From the NCBI GenBank assembly GCA_949130485.1, contig OX422185.1:14197011-14261010 (forward strand): a stretch of 64,000 nucleotides of DNA, written 5' to 3'. The position numbers and the translations under genes were made by a program. The notes under the pieces were generated by a model, which was given only the letters and a program-made list of their open reading frames with translations, did no database searches and was not told the origin of the DNA. This DNA is from Agelas oroides. Taxonomy: Eukaryota; Porifera; Demospongiae; Agelasida; Agelasidae. Of this stretch, positions 11,132 through 23,115 are shown in pieces (positions within the stretch are counted from its first letter, which is position 1; every line of letters begins with the position of its first letter).

Positions 11132-13182
11132 GTTCCTGCTCTTTTTTTTTTGTATTGCTTTTTAGGAATGGTAAGAGAGAAGTGACATGGGAGGGTAGGC
11201 CGAGGGGAAGATGCATGGTGTGTACAGTATGATAGTAGAAAGAGCTAAGAATTGTCATAAATTCAAACGCTTTGAAGTGAAATCGTCAATCCAAACATCA
11301 AACTTCGGGGGGTTTAGAAGTACAGTCCAAGCAAAGCCTCATACAAACCAAGTGAAAAGCAGATGAGTTTAATAAGGCTTTGCATGCAAGCTTATAAATC
11401 CTGTGCTCATTTCACGTGGACTACTAATGGGTTCACCGAAAAACTCTCCATAGACTGTCACCAGAGTATTGAGTCGTAAGACCCCATTACAGAACTGTTT
11501 GATGGTGAGTAGCTATAGTCTAAATCGGTTTGAAACGAACGCAAAGGGGTCTGTGGAGCTGAACAACTGCCAGTTCTGTGGCCACCTCTATAGTGCAGAA
11601 GTTTGGAATGAAGCCATGTACTGTTGACTCGGTGCTACTAGAGTTTGAGTATACCAAGCTACCAATAGGCTGCCACTTGCTTCGTTGGAGGAATATGAAG
11701 ACTCAGGCACAACACAAAAGGAGGATGTTAAGAAGACACCAGCCAAAGTGCTACCATCAACTCGCAGTAAACATTGTATGTGTACTATATGCATGTAAAT
11801 GACTATAACAAGCAAATTTGAAATGTGAAAGTTGACAATAAAACTTGAAATTGAATATCAGTGGCTAGTGTTCAGGTTAGCTTCAGGCTATTTATCACCA
11901 CGGCTACAAATTTTTGAGTTATTACTTGCCACAGGAAGTCACTGATTGAAGCATGATTAGCTGAAGGTATTTCCCCAAGAAATCACACCGGCATTACTTG
12001 TTCTATCAAGTTTTGTGTGAGTCACAGTGGAAAACTACCTTAGTTGAACTGTCAACCAAATTTCACCATGGGAACATAGCAGCAAGTACCCTCACTGTTG
12101 TTGTATCTTATTCCAAGTTCACTATCAATTCTTGTGACTACTTCCTGAGTAACACAGGTTTGTTTCAACCTAAGGATACCATTGCCTGAACTCAGCTAGT
12201 TCACAAATCACCTTTCCTCATTATCTTCTCTTGTAGTCACTAGATTGGTTACTGTGCATGCACCCTGGGGTTAAAAGAGGTCACATTTGAGGTCACATTA
12301 GTCCATGATCTAAAGCACTATCAGGCCAAATACGTTCAGAATCCTAGACAGTATGGGGAAGCGTTCAGACATCTTGCAATTTTTTTTGGTTTTCACTAAG
12401 GTATAGCTTCTTGGTGCTGGATGTGCCCTTGTTGCTATGGTACCCTGTGTACTCTATGACAACCCATTCATCAATACTGCCAGCTGTGGCATGTAGGGAG
12501 TGATCTATTCTGAACCATGAATTCTATTTCCTTGCACTGGCTTTAGCAAACTTGTTTCTCCAAACATGATACAATGGAGTACCAGTAACTTTGTTAGGCC
12601 ATGGGTTTCAGCATAGATTGCCACTATATACTGTATAGTATTCATGGAATATTAATTTTCATTATTTTTGTGCTAAAATTTTTCACCCATGAAGTTTCGT
12701 AGATACTGCCACTTAGGTTTGGTTCTGTTTCGCTACCTGCACTTTGTTGACAATGCCCTTGATCCATGGGGTCCTCTTTTTTAAGCTGTCTTGCATGTGT
12801 TGATGATGAAGTGAATAGAGGACTAATGACAGACACATGAGCAAATAAGTGAGGCCATTTCCTCTCATTTACTGCAAAAGACAACCACCTGAAACAAACA
12901 GATCAGTACAGTTGCCATTCTCACATTGACGTGGTAGTTCTTCAACATTGACTTTCCAAATCTCATTATAGATGGGTAACATCTCAGGCATGACTCATTG
13001 CTAATGCACTCCACGTTGTTGAAAAGAAATTTTATTCATTTGCACATATGCTCCAAGTTCAAAGCTCATATTAGCCTATCACTATTGCACTATCAAATAT
13101 AAAACAATAATTCTGGGGGGGTTCTTGAGCTTTTCTTTCCACCCACAAATGTAACCTGCTATACAGTAAAGTAAAGAATGCT
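11132..13182. other. no gene seen; contains an inverted MITE fragment
   Basis: At 11245-11307 there is an inverted copy of the interior of the 10612-10806 MITE. The rest is AT-rich without recognised genes. Short frames at 11578-11815 overlap on both strands and have no splice context. Confidence 0.5.
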
Positions 13183-13757
13183 CTTCACATTAACTGTACT
13201 GCAGACCGCAGGGAGAGCTTCCAAGAACCAAATAGTGTACTATATACTGTATGGTTAGTAATTTTCACAAGGGATTTATTTTGACATTTTTTTGCGAGTC
13301 AAGAGCTATTCACGAAAATCAAAATCACAAAATTTGCAGTGCCCATGTGCGCCGGTGAGCAAATCGCATTTCAATCTGGCACTAATTCAAACTATCTAGC
13401 CATCCTAGCTCCAAGAGTGGAAGCAATCGCCTCTATGAACACCCTGGGTATGAGGCTATATTATGCTCAGTCTGGCTGTGGCAGCGTATCTTTTTTCCCC
13501 ATACTGGAACGAAGAGCTCTGTAGACGATTCTAGACATGCTCTTAGCTTTTAGCCGTACAGCTAACGTCCAGGTTCCAAATTAAATGACCATGAAAATTA
13601 AAACCACAAAAATATCTGAAACCTGGATGTTGACCTGTTTTGCGAAATTTGTACCCACAAAAATTACCAACCATACAATAGTAGGAAATGTTCTTAACAT
13701 TAACTGTACTGCAGACCACAGGGAGAGAGCTTCCAAGAACCAAATAGTGTACAATAT
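13183..13757. repeat. pair of ~63-bp direct repeats
   Basis: 13183-13246 and 13693-13757 share the block ATTAACTGTACTGCAGACC..CAGGGAGAG..CTTCCAAGAACCAAATAGTG. They may be ends of one diverged element. The interior has no gene. Confidence 0.65.
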
Positions 13758-15170
13758 AGCGGGAAATTCATGGCACAAGTATTTCATGGTTGTTATATTA
13801 GCTAAATGAAGATTTCATGGTTGCTAGCTCTTTAGTAAAGTGTTGTTGGGTGTATAACAGTCTTGACAGTCTTGCTGATGTCAGCAGTTACCACAATACA
13901 AGAAGCAAACAATCCAACAATACCAGGCACTATTCAGCTAGCCACAGTGCTGTGTCAACTGTAAATTATGAAATCAACTTGAAAATTTTATATTCATGGT
14001 AGTAACATCCTCAGTTGTTGCTTAGCAACCAAATTTCAACCAACCTTTGTGCTCAGCTGCTCCTTCTGGGAATGCAACTTGTTTGTTGAATGTTACCTCC
14101 AGCAACCCACTGCTTTACCCCATTATCACCTCTCCCCTTTCCACTTCATGTTATTCATGTTGAGGGATTTGGTGGCTAAGCAACATCCAAAACTGTTGCT
14201 AGGCAGCCGACATAGCATTGGAATTTTAAGCCATTTGTTGTACAACATGCACACTCAGTGTTCACTTGTATTCAGCTAATTTTGTGCAGCTGCCAGGGAT
14301 TACTGTTGACTGTCAATATCACTGGACTGGACTACTGGACTGGACTGACCTTTTTGCACTAAAAATCATTTTAATGGCCTATGCTGACAGTAGTCCAGTT
14401 CAGTGATTATTGGCAACCATTACTGTTTTAGTCCACCATTGAAAACATGTAGACTTCAGACAGAACTTGTTGCAAGTTGCAGGTATTCGTAGATCTGTTC
14501 ACCTAGTAGAATTACTCTATTTCAGTGTCAAGGCTAGAAGGAAGGTGTGGGTAGGTACCTGCATCATTGTGGTATTCTACAATACCTGTTTTCCTCATAT
14601 TATGCTCCATTCACCACTTGTGTCCAGTGATGTCACGACATGTCGTGGTTGTCCAACTGTCGTTCAGAATTCCTTAGTTATCAAACCACCACTCAATTGC
14701 TTGTGAATATTGATTATTCAGCGTGTCAGTACGAACCCTCCAAATCTTTGTCTGCAAACAGCTATCAGTAAATATCATAAGTCACTACATTGTGTGGGCA
14801 TAATGTATGTCTCCATGTGGTTTGTGGTGCATTACAGGTTGTATGTGATACCACAGAAATAACAGTGCAGACTGTCTTATTTGTACAATGAAATTCCAAT
14901 ACTCTTTATCATGTACCTGTAATAAGGTTATCTTCATTGAGGTGGGATATGGCTGCACATGAATGTGTGGGTATACACCTGTACCTTGTGCTGAGCAACT
15001 AGCCCCATTTTTCCTCATATTATGCTCCATTGATATCACCCACTTTGCTCAGTCATTATGCTTGCAAATAGTAATTGTTGAGCTTGTAAATAAGGAACAA
15101 AACTCTGCATCGTCTCTATCCATGAGTGCAGTGGTAGATTTCTCACGCTGCACCTTATATATGTAATAGT
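13758..15170. other. no gene seen
   Basis: AT-rich spacer without recognised element ends, RNA genes or splice-bounded exons. Confidence 0.5.
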
Positions 15171-15281
15171 TATAGCACAGGTGCCAGGGATTTATGGCAG
15201 TAAACAGACCGAGTCCGAGGGCGTAGCCCGAGGACGAGGTTTGTTTACTACAGCCATAAATCCCTGGCCACCTGTGCTATA
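15171..15281. repeat. 111-bp hairpin MITE
   Basis: TATAGCACAGGTG and CCACCTGTGCTATA pair at the ends. The arms continue through CCAGGGATTTATGG and GTAAACA to a GC-rich loop (GAGGGCGTAGCCCGAGG). Confidence 0.8.
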
Positions 15282-15995
15282 ATTATTATATATCCCACCT
15301 GATTGGTCCTTTGTTGTTATTATTGTAAACACATCTGTACATGTGCAAGTGTTTACAGTAACTTCGATATTATTTACTGTCACAGAAAAATGATGTAAAA
15401 TCTGTACTATAGTCTGACAATGTAGTAGACTGTAAACTAAAAATACATGGAGAGGGAATTATGAGCCATAATTTCCCTTGTAGCCTTGAGGGGACAAATT
15501 ATGACAGTTAAAGTCCACTCTGGCCTATGCATGAAGTATAGTAGGTGGGATATATTGGGGAATAATTTACACACAGCATTTATCATAGACATCATACATA
15601 TGTAACCCAGATTTCCATTACGCACTGCACTAACAGTACCTTATTTTCCTCTCGGCAATACTGTATGGGGTAACTAGAACATGTAGAAGTAGGAACTTCT
15701 CACTTCCTAGTCTAAACAGAGGTCTCTGAATTCCATCAGGTCACTTGTACTACATGTGCTCTTGATCTGGTCCACCTCCTCTAGACATGTCCATTTTTGC
15801 TATGGTATCTTCACTCCTTCTACCACATGTATATTTCCTTATAAGGCAAGTTCACCTTTTGTATTCCTCTGTCCTCTATCCTGCCTGATCAGGAACATAC
15901 CATAGCAATCAAAATGTTACATAATATAATATCTTGTTATCTCATGTTGACACTAATGTTGTAAGTGTTATTGTGCTCTCTTTCTTGACCTCCAG

Positions 15996-16083
15996 TCTTG
16001 GTGCTCGGGAGTTTACTGAGGAAGGAAAAGCACAGCTACGACAGGCAGCAAAAGAAAGGAACCCTGACTTTGTTGAACTTAAG
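15996..16083 (+). CDS. candidate internal exon, unknown protein
   Basis: A polypyrimidine tract and CCAG acceptor (15984-15995) precede an 88-bp open stretch that ends at AAG with a GTTTAT donor. It reads one leftover base, then LGAREFTEEGK...NPDFVELK: charged and coding-like, probably alpha-helical, ending in phase 0. I do not recognise the protein. No partner exon was found within several kilobases on the same strand, so it could be a stray exon of a gene with long introns or a captured fragment. Confidence 0.4.
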
Positions 16084-16500
16084 GTTTATTTTTTTTTAAA
16101 GTAATTAATTATGTGTTTGACCTTTGCATATGATACTATTAGCATAGGTATTTACCTCTTTGTACAATAGTAGGGTAGGTAACAACCTTTTTGATCTTTG
16201 AATGTAGTGCTGCATGTGTTCTAGCTCTTTAGTGCCAGCTTTGTGTTTTGTAACAGTATCACTTTCTCTATCTTTCATATTGAGTATTATGGGAAGGTCA
16301 TACAGAAGGATCGAAGTGCATGTGCAGGTGTACATGACTTCACTGACGGTATTAAGAAACTTTATAGAGTTCTTACAAATATGCTGATGATCACAGCAGC
16401 ATGTCGGGCCCAGCAAGAAGCCCCATGGCAATATTTGACTAACTGCATGGGGATGTTGTAACTCAATATCTAGGCAACACATGATAACGATAATCTTGCT

Positions 16501-16572
16501 AATATCTCTCTTGTACAGTGGTGTTGCCTATAGTCATCTGCTATAGGTAAAAGCTAGAGCAGATGACTATAG
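16501..16572. repeat. hairpin element
   Basis: CTATAGTCATCTGCT (from 16529) pairs with AGCAGATGACTATAG (to 16572). The adjoining ATATCTCTCTTGTACAGTGG is shared with the 43.4 kb hairpin, so both belong to one family. Confidence 0.7.
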
Positions 16573-17282
16573 AAGGATCGTATATGTAGCTGTACACTTA
16601 TAGTACTGCAACATAACATATATTGTTTTGCTGTATTAGAAGTGTAATAACCATAATTTGCTGGTCAAAACCAGAGTACTCCCAAAAAGGAACGGGGTTC
16701 GGATTATTTTACCTACTTTGTTTCACACTCTACACAACTTAGCTACATGCTTCTACTAAAGCTCACCAGTTTTACTCAGCAGGAACATGTCACAAGATCT
16801 CCTGAATACAAGCTAAATTATTTACTGTTGTGTGAGGATGCCACAAGATTGAGTATGAGACTGCCAATTAATATTAATGCCCACTGGCAGCTCAAGCCAG
16901 GGGCCTGGTCAATTCTAGACAATTTCCAGCTTATGATTTTCTCCTACTTCGGCTCTTACTTCATGGCCTTATGAATGCCAAGATCAGAACAAAGTCCCTA
17001 GCTGGTGGTCCACTGTTGGGTGAGGCTACAAGATCCTGTTCCTGCATGGTATGAGACTTGTGTGATGTCACAAGACCTTCCTTCTGCATGTGTATATTAC
17101 TAGTTTATGAGGATTTAATTAATTCACAAGACCTTCATGCATGAGTATGTATGACTGCTGTTGGGTGAGGATGCAATGAGACCCTCTTCCCAGTATGGAC
17201 ACATAACTGGTGTTGTGTGAGGATGATGATTGCACCAAGCCACTCTTTGCTATTGTGTGATATCACAACACCCTCCTGTGTA
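16573..17282. other. no gene seen
   Basis: Spacer. The 75-codon frame at 16747 has no splice or homology support. Confidence 0.5.
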
Positions 17283-17450
17283 TGAGACATTTTGCTATTC
17301 AGCCTATTGTGACAACACCCTCCTTCTGGGTGCATATGAGACATTTTGCTATTTAGCCTATTGTGACAACACCCTCCTTCTGGGTGCATATGAGACATTT
17401 TGCTATTCAGCCTATTGTGACAACACCCTCCTTCTGGGTGCATATGAGAC
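17283..17450. repeat. 54-bp tandem repeat, ~3 copies
   Basis: The unit begins TGAGACATTTTGCTATT and includes GACAACACCCTCCTTCTGGG. Because 54 is a multiple of three, both strands show repetitive open frames, which are artefacts. Confidence 0.9.
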
Positions 17451-17538
17451 TATTTTGCTATTGTTGGGGGTGGAACAATCTACTGTTACTGATGTTTTTG
17501 CTGAGAGAGTGAGAAATAAATCCATGGAAATAAATCCG

Positions 17539-17615
17539 GGATCCAGCTGGGATTCGAACCCAAGACCTTCTGAATACTAGTCAGACGCTCTTACCATTAA
17601 TAAGCCACTTGGACC
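17539..17615 (-). tRNA. tRNA-Thr(AGT)-like sequence, probably pseudogene
   Basis: On the minus strand the 77-nt sequence has a perfect 5-bp anticodon stem (TCTGA/TCAGA) around the loop CTAGTAT, giving anticodon AGT (Thr). The T arm is intact with B box GGTTCGAATCC, and there is an A-box-like TGGCTTATTAATGG. The acceptor pairs at 6 of 7 positions (GGTCCAA with CTGGATC, mismatch at position 7). There is one extra base between the acceptor and D stems. These defects favour a tRNA pseudogene or a tRNA-derived SINE head over a working gene. Inverted TGAGAGAGTGAGAA motifs flank it at ~17499 and ~17690. Confidence 0.6.
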
Positions 17616-18524
17616 CGTGGCAGAGGAACGGAAGACAAGCTACATAAGCAGCATTGCCTAGAGGCCTCAGCCGAATTTCAACTGATTCTCACTCTCTCAG
17701 AGATGGACTGAACTGGAACTGAATTTCACCACCAGCAGTGGAACTGGATTCACCACCAACCTTTGGTTATGGCTACTAGGACTGCTTGGAGGACTATACA
17801 TGTCACGACTGGGCCTTTAAAAGGTTGCAAAGTTCAGCCAGGGTTCACCTCAGTGAGTTAACAATTGAAGTGAAAATTGCTTAAACATTGATGTTTGTGT
17901 GGATGTAGGTCAGTCTTGAGATCTCTGCAATGACAAAAGAACTACATAACTCAAAGATGTATTATTAGTATTTACAATTCTGCAGGACGGGAAGTTTTTG
18001 CTATATTCTCTAACTTTCATGAAGATATTTTGCTGAGAGGCCTGAGCTACAAGTGGGCTCTTATCTCATGTCGACATCTTACTTGTAACCAAACACAATT
18101 TACTGATGAAACTATAGACAACAGACAGCAATAACCAGTTGGCTTGACAAAAATTTATCCCAGAAGGAAATTTCCCACAATACACTAAGTTTCCGAATCA
18201 ACATCACACTGTAATCATACAATGAAAGTGATTGTAAATTTCTTGATTACTCTAGCCAATGAAACTTTTATTTTGCAAATGTTTCGGTAACTATACAGTT
18301 ACCATCATCAATGCAATATGGAAAGACCACTGATACAAGGAGTAAGAGGCCAAGAAATTTACAGCCATGAGTCATCCTAGCCACACAGGACTTTTCTCGT
18401 AAAACCAAGGTATTACCATATAGTGCCGTGTACATACAAGTTTCATTGGCTAGAACGAGTAATCAAGAAATGTACAATCCTTGCCACACAGGACTTTAAA
18501 ACTAAAGTAGTGCCATGTACATAC
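17616..18524. other. no exon recognised; likely intron or 3' side of the minus-strand gene
   Basis: The exon at 18525-18659 ends in a splice donor, so more exons should lie at lower coordinates. I could not identify them here. Confidence 0.45.
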
Positions 18525-18659
18525 CTGGACCTCAATGGGCATCACGGTCATCTGGTCAGCATAGCGGATCTCAACATCACACGAGAATGGCTTGTCTGAA
18601 CAGCCAAACAGATCTCTGATCTCAAATTGAAACTGACGCACTTTGCGCAGAAAAAGATC
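18525..18659 (-). CDS. exon C of serine-rich protein gene (unknown function)
   Basis: Acceptor TTTTTCTCTTAATAG ends just above 18659 and donor GTATGT follows 18525. The 135 bp encode exactly 45 codons in phase 0, beginning DLFLRKVRQFQFEIRD and ending MTVMPIEVQ. It follows exon B in phase and is separated from it by a 352-bp intron. Alternating hydrophobic and charged residues suggest part of a globular domain. Because it ends at a donor without a stop, the gene continues downstream. Confidence 0.75.
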
Positions 18660-19011
18660 CTATTAAGAGAAAAACAAAAGGAAATATTTGAATTCGAAGG
18701 TTCCATGAAACCATGTGATACATTAAGCTATAGATCATGCCACATCAGGTTCGATACCAAACTATAAGACTTAGCATCGTTCCCCAGTTTTTTTAATCTG
18801 TTACATGCAAGAAACAGCCTGAGAATCAGGCTATTGAATATGATATCGTGGATTTACTGATTGGTGGTCTAAAGATGTTACATAGGGAATGTTATCCTGA
18901 TGGGTTTGCTGACAAGTCACCCTAATGTGCACCCCATAGAATGATCTATACTGGACAATGGTGTATCAATGATGTCACAATAATAATACCATGATGACCT
19001 TTGACCCTCAC

Positions 19012-19167
19012 CTTCTCTGTACTAGTGACTACACTGAATCCAAACTCCAGATCCTCTAGAGCTGTTGCCACGGTAAAGTCATCTCCAAATGTGGATACGT
19101 TGCTCCCTTGAAGCTCCTCACATTCCACCAGCCTGTAGCTCTCCAGAGATTTGAGTGATATGAGGTC
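19012..19167 (-). CDS. exon B of serine-rich protein gene (unknown function)
   Basis: Acceptor (..TCTTTCCTAG) ends at 19168 and donor AAG|GTGAGG lies at 19012. The 156 bp give 52 codons in phase 0, beginning DLISLKSLESYRLVECEEL and ending FGFSVVTSTEK. It joins exon A (…NSDELVK) across a 383-bp intron that contains a (GT)n microsatellite. Perfect phase agreement between the three exons is the main evidence that they form one gene. Confidence 0.78.
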
Positions 19168-19186
19168 CTAGGAAAGAGAGATGAGG

Positions 19187-19190
19187 GTGT

Positions 19191-19243
<53 letters not shown>

Positions 19244-19247
19244 TGTG
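19187..19247. repeat. (GT)n microsatellite in intron
   Basis: About 60 bases of GT dinucleotides, interrupted at the left by GTGC, inside the intron between exons A and B of the minus-strand gene. Confidence 0.95.
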
Positions 19248-19550
19248 AATTTAATTTTACATCAAACTCCAAATGTATCTCATAAGACAAGTGCTAAATC
19301 ATTACCACCTGAAGTGGCGTAGAAACAACTTTAGATTGGAGTATGTACATTGTGTTTCTAAGTGCATGACTTTACCCACATTTCAACGAATCATGAAGTC
19401 TAAATTTGGCACAAGAGACTTCATGATTCTGATTGTCAGATAGCACTTGATATGTTGAATAAAACTTTGTCTGGTGAAGGTTGAAATATAAAGCCTAAAC
19501 TGAATGGTGAACTATTTCTAAACACTAACATCACAGAAAGTGTTAAGTAC

Positions 19551-21235
19551 CTTCACAAGTTCATCTGAGTTCTCGACCAGGCAGACTTGGACTGCAAACA
19601 AACTGGCATCCTTGCCAACTCTCGGACAGAAAAATACCAGCGGAACATACTGTCGAATATTGTCAGTACTTGCACTTGAGAGTGTAGAAGTCTGACTTTG
19701 CTCTGTCTGGCTAGCTTGTTGAAACGTGTCCCTGATTTCTGGCAACTCAGAATCTTCATCAAATTCATCGGTAACGCTGAGTTTGTGTCGGTCATGGTAG
19801 CCGGGGCTTGCACTACTGGTATATCCTGTATCATTGGATTCAGTGCTGTTGCGATCAGCTGTTGAGTTGGGGTTGTTAGTCTGCTCACTGCTTCTTCTCA
19901 GTTCTGAGCTTGTGTCATCTCCTTCTCCCTTATCACCTGAGTCAAACATAGCCGGAGGATCGACTAAAATGTTGTCAAGCGAATTCAGACTGGTTACCGA
20001 GTTGTACAGGAAGGAATCGCTGGGTGGGCGTGCAGGAAGCTCGAACACGTCTGGAGAGAAGGGTGAGGGAATTACTCTTTCCTGTGTTGCCTGATTTTCA
20101 CCATCTTTGTCCTCTGGTACTGAATCAACAAGACTCAGTTTGGGTTCAGAAATACTGGCACTATTGCTACCATTTTCTGACAGCGCCTCGGGACTCTTCA
20201 ACCCCCCTAGCGTAACTTTAGAATAGCCTTGGTTTGCCCTCACTTTACAAAGCACACGAGGAGGACTGGATCCTGCACTAGGACCATGTCTCGTATTTAT
20301 TTCAGAGGTACTACTTTGTTCCACTGCAAAATTAGGGCCAACTTTTGTGACATCCTCTTCATTGATCGTCCCATTTGCTCCTCCATTCTCATTTTCACCC
20401 TCCTCATCTGAACTATCAGCTCCGTCCTGCTTGTTGACAAAGAGTGGTTTCTCATGTCGTAGTGTGATTTTACGGTAGCGGAATGATCGTGTCATGTTTG
20501 AGCGTAGAAGAGTGGAATTATCATGCCCAGGTCGACCCATTTCTGGTACAACAGGTAGTTCAAGAAGTTTATGATCATTTTTCGGGCTTTGCTTTTGTTT
20601 CGACCGAGGGCTTGATGATTTCATTGCCTTTTTGCGCTGAAGTCCAGCCGATTTCACAACGAACAGCTTGTCTTCCATCACCCCACCTTGGTCAGTTTCA
20701 TCACGTTCTTTTGCACTTGTGGTACTTTTGGCAGCCAAGGAGGGAGGCGGAACTTTACTAGGTAGATGTTCAAGTGGAAGAAAACTTGAGGCAGCTACAT
20801 GTATGTCCTGTGGGCTACCGATACTCACTGCTCTTTTGTGAGTTGTATCTTTTTTTCGTTCTGAGATAGACATTGGTTTGATTGCAAGTGGAACGGATGC
20901 CAGAGCTCGGCTTCTATCTGGCGAGAACACCGCTGGTGGGTTGCTTCCAACAAAAGATATCCCATTGTGAACTGCGAATGAGCTGGGACGTTGAGGAGGG
21001 GCTGGAGACAATTCCACACTGCTGTCTTGTGATCCCCGCAGGTTTATTGTCTCTGCACTGTCTCGAATGTAGTGCAACAGGGTCATTGTGCTCTTTGATG
21101 CGCCACTTCCATACAGAGTTTTGCTTGGGGAGGTGACTGAGAACCGGTGGGTTGATACGGATGGTTTCACTCTGTGGACAGCATTGTGGTCCTTCGAGTG
21201 CCGCAATCCAATGTCCAACAACTCAATGGTTTCAC
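19551..21235 (-). CDS. large exon A of serine-rich, mostly disordered protein (unknown function)
   Basis: An uninterrupted 1,685-bp exon lies between acceptor TTGTTGTGTGCAG (just above 21235) and donor AAG|GTACTT (below 19551). It starts in the middle of a codon (one base comes from an upstream exon) with ETIELLDIGLRHSKDHNAV, and ends in phase 0 at ENSDELVK. Most of it is Ser/Pro/Asp/Glu-rich and probably disordered, with basic patches (SSSPRSKQKQSPKN) and acidic runs (DSSDEEGENENGG). The last ~40 residues (YVPLVFFCPRVG..SLFAVQVCLVEN) look folded and continue into exons B and C. There is no signal peptide or membrane segment. The residues before the acceptor (MSSYIFTFPPL..) are intronic. I do not recognise the family. 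It could be a signalling scaffold, but that is a guess. Confidence 0.8.
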
Positions 21236-23047
21236 CTGCACACAACAAAGGTGGAAAAGTAAATATGTAACTTGACAATCATGGTAGCAATGTTTCTTAT
21301 ATTCCGATACTGTGATCAAGGGGAATATACCAGGAAACCACCAATAACCTCCATCTTTCAATTTCTGTATGTGATATGGGAGGCGTCAATACCCTATTCC
21401 AATTACTAAATATTTGTTAGTTCTTTTTTGTGTATGCTATGAGATAGTATAGTCACAAGTAGTATGTGGGGGAAAAGATCTCTAACCTACTTAGTAACCA
21501 TTGTCCCTCTCCTTGTTGCAAGTGTGAGCAAGCAATACACTTACTGAAATGTCATATAGCTAAGAGTTTACCAGTGAAGTATCAGATCACAGCACACAGG
21601 CTGTGGCATGTGGCTAAACAAGGTTTGTTACTCTACTGTCCACATAAGGATTTACTTGCTTAGAGAAAATAGTCATTTGCAAAGAATTGCTGATTATAGT
21701 TTGAAACAAGGTACCATCACAGGATGTGATTATTTATAATAACATCTTAATTAGAGCAAATACAGTGAACACAAGCAACATCAAGACAACTGAAGACCAC
21801 TAAATGATCAACACACTTGTTAACTACCTAAACACACCCCCACTAACTTCGTTCATGAACAGTATCAAGTATTATCAGTGGAGTGCAGCTTCCTGGATAT
21901 GCACACTTGTACCAGGAACATACTTGTACATACACACTACAGGGTTTCATTCTACAGTTTTCCTGGTAAGTGAAAACATTAGTATAAGGTTGTGTGACTT
22001 GACTGTGTGATTCTGTAACTAGTACCATACATAATAGTTGAGATGGAGCAGCATGAACCCAAAGGATAAATGCTGTTTTGTCTGGGGAAACAACTTATTT
22101 GTTCAATGTCACCTCTAGCAACTTATTGCAAATAAGATGTATGAGGTCACATCTTAAATGCAAAACTAACAGTTGGTCAGAGCATGTTCTTATTCCCCCC
22201 TTCCCTTGCTCCCCCCTACCCTCTCTGCCTTCATCATCCACCACCCTGTTTTCTAACCCAAGATATCTAGCAAGTGACAGCAAAGTTGCTATGGACAACA
22301 TCAATGACCTGTACGAGTGGATAACAATTGCTACAGTACTCATGCAAGTTTGAGTGGGTGGGAGAGTGGGCACTGAAACTGTCACAGGAAATTGTTACAA
22401 CTTTCACTGGGACCAGCTGGGGACAGTTTTGTGGCTACTACAGATAGCCCAATGTTGGTATCAGCAGTATATATTCATAGCTTGTAGTGGTTTGGCTAAA
22501 TAAAACAAAGCCCACTGATGACCACAGTGTGTTGACAGTTATTCCCCATCCCTCCCGTCCCTCCTTCTTCCCCCACCCTCCTCTCCCTCCCTCCTTCCCA
22601 CAGGGTTAGTCATACCTACATTAAAGCAGGTACGCCTTCTTCCCACCCTTCTCTCCCAGGGCAACCAGCAAAATATTTACATGTGCTGGTACATGTGCTG
22701 GTAATTAGAAATGAGTTGCTATGTACAAATCCCTGACCTTAGGGAAAGTTAGGTAGGTGGATGTCAACATTAATTTAGTCACATCAAAGAACTTGAGCCT
22801 CCTTTCCTCCCACTTGGGGATAGCACTGACTGAAACTGAGGTTTCTAGAAGGATGTCCCCCTTAACTGGTTTCATAGCAACCAGTATGTTGCCTGTATGT
22901 GCATGGTTGTAGCAGTGATGTACGAAATGAGAAGAACGTGTGAGATGCTTCTACCAACCATATGGATATGGATGGCCACCTAACGGCCTTTCTTGCATGA
23001 AGTAGCAACTCAAATATCTCGTGTCAGCTAATAGCACAGCCAAGAAC
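21236..23047. other. upstream intron or intergenic, no exon recognised
   Basis: Exon A begins at an acceptor, so its upstream exon lies at higher coordinates. None was identified. C/T-rich patches occur at ~22190-22260 and ~22545-22640. Confidence 0.5.
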
Positions 23048-23115
23048 TAGTCTTGTTCCCAGGCTCTCCCTTCGCCCTTTCATTGGGGCGAGGGGAGAGC
23101 CTGGGAATGAGGCTA
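23048..23115. mobile_element. 68-bp TAGYCTYG-family hairpin MITE
   Basis: TAGTCTTGTTCCCAGGCTCT pairs with AGAGCCTGGGAATGAGGCTA around a GC-rich loop. Flanking 9-mers gccaagaac / gctagaaac agree at 6 of 9 positions and differ only by transitions, consistent with an old 9-bp duplication. Confidence 0.8.

Noticed and set aside
17135-17580. Open frames on both strands
   Set aside because: Produced by a 54-bp tandem repeat, a multiple of three, with identical peptide repeats on both strands.
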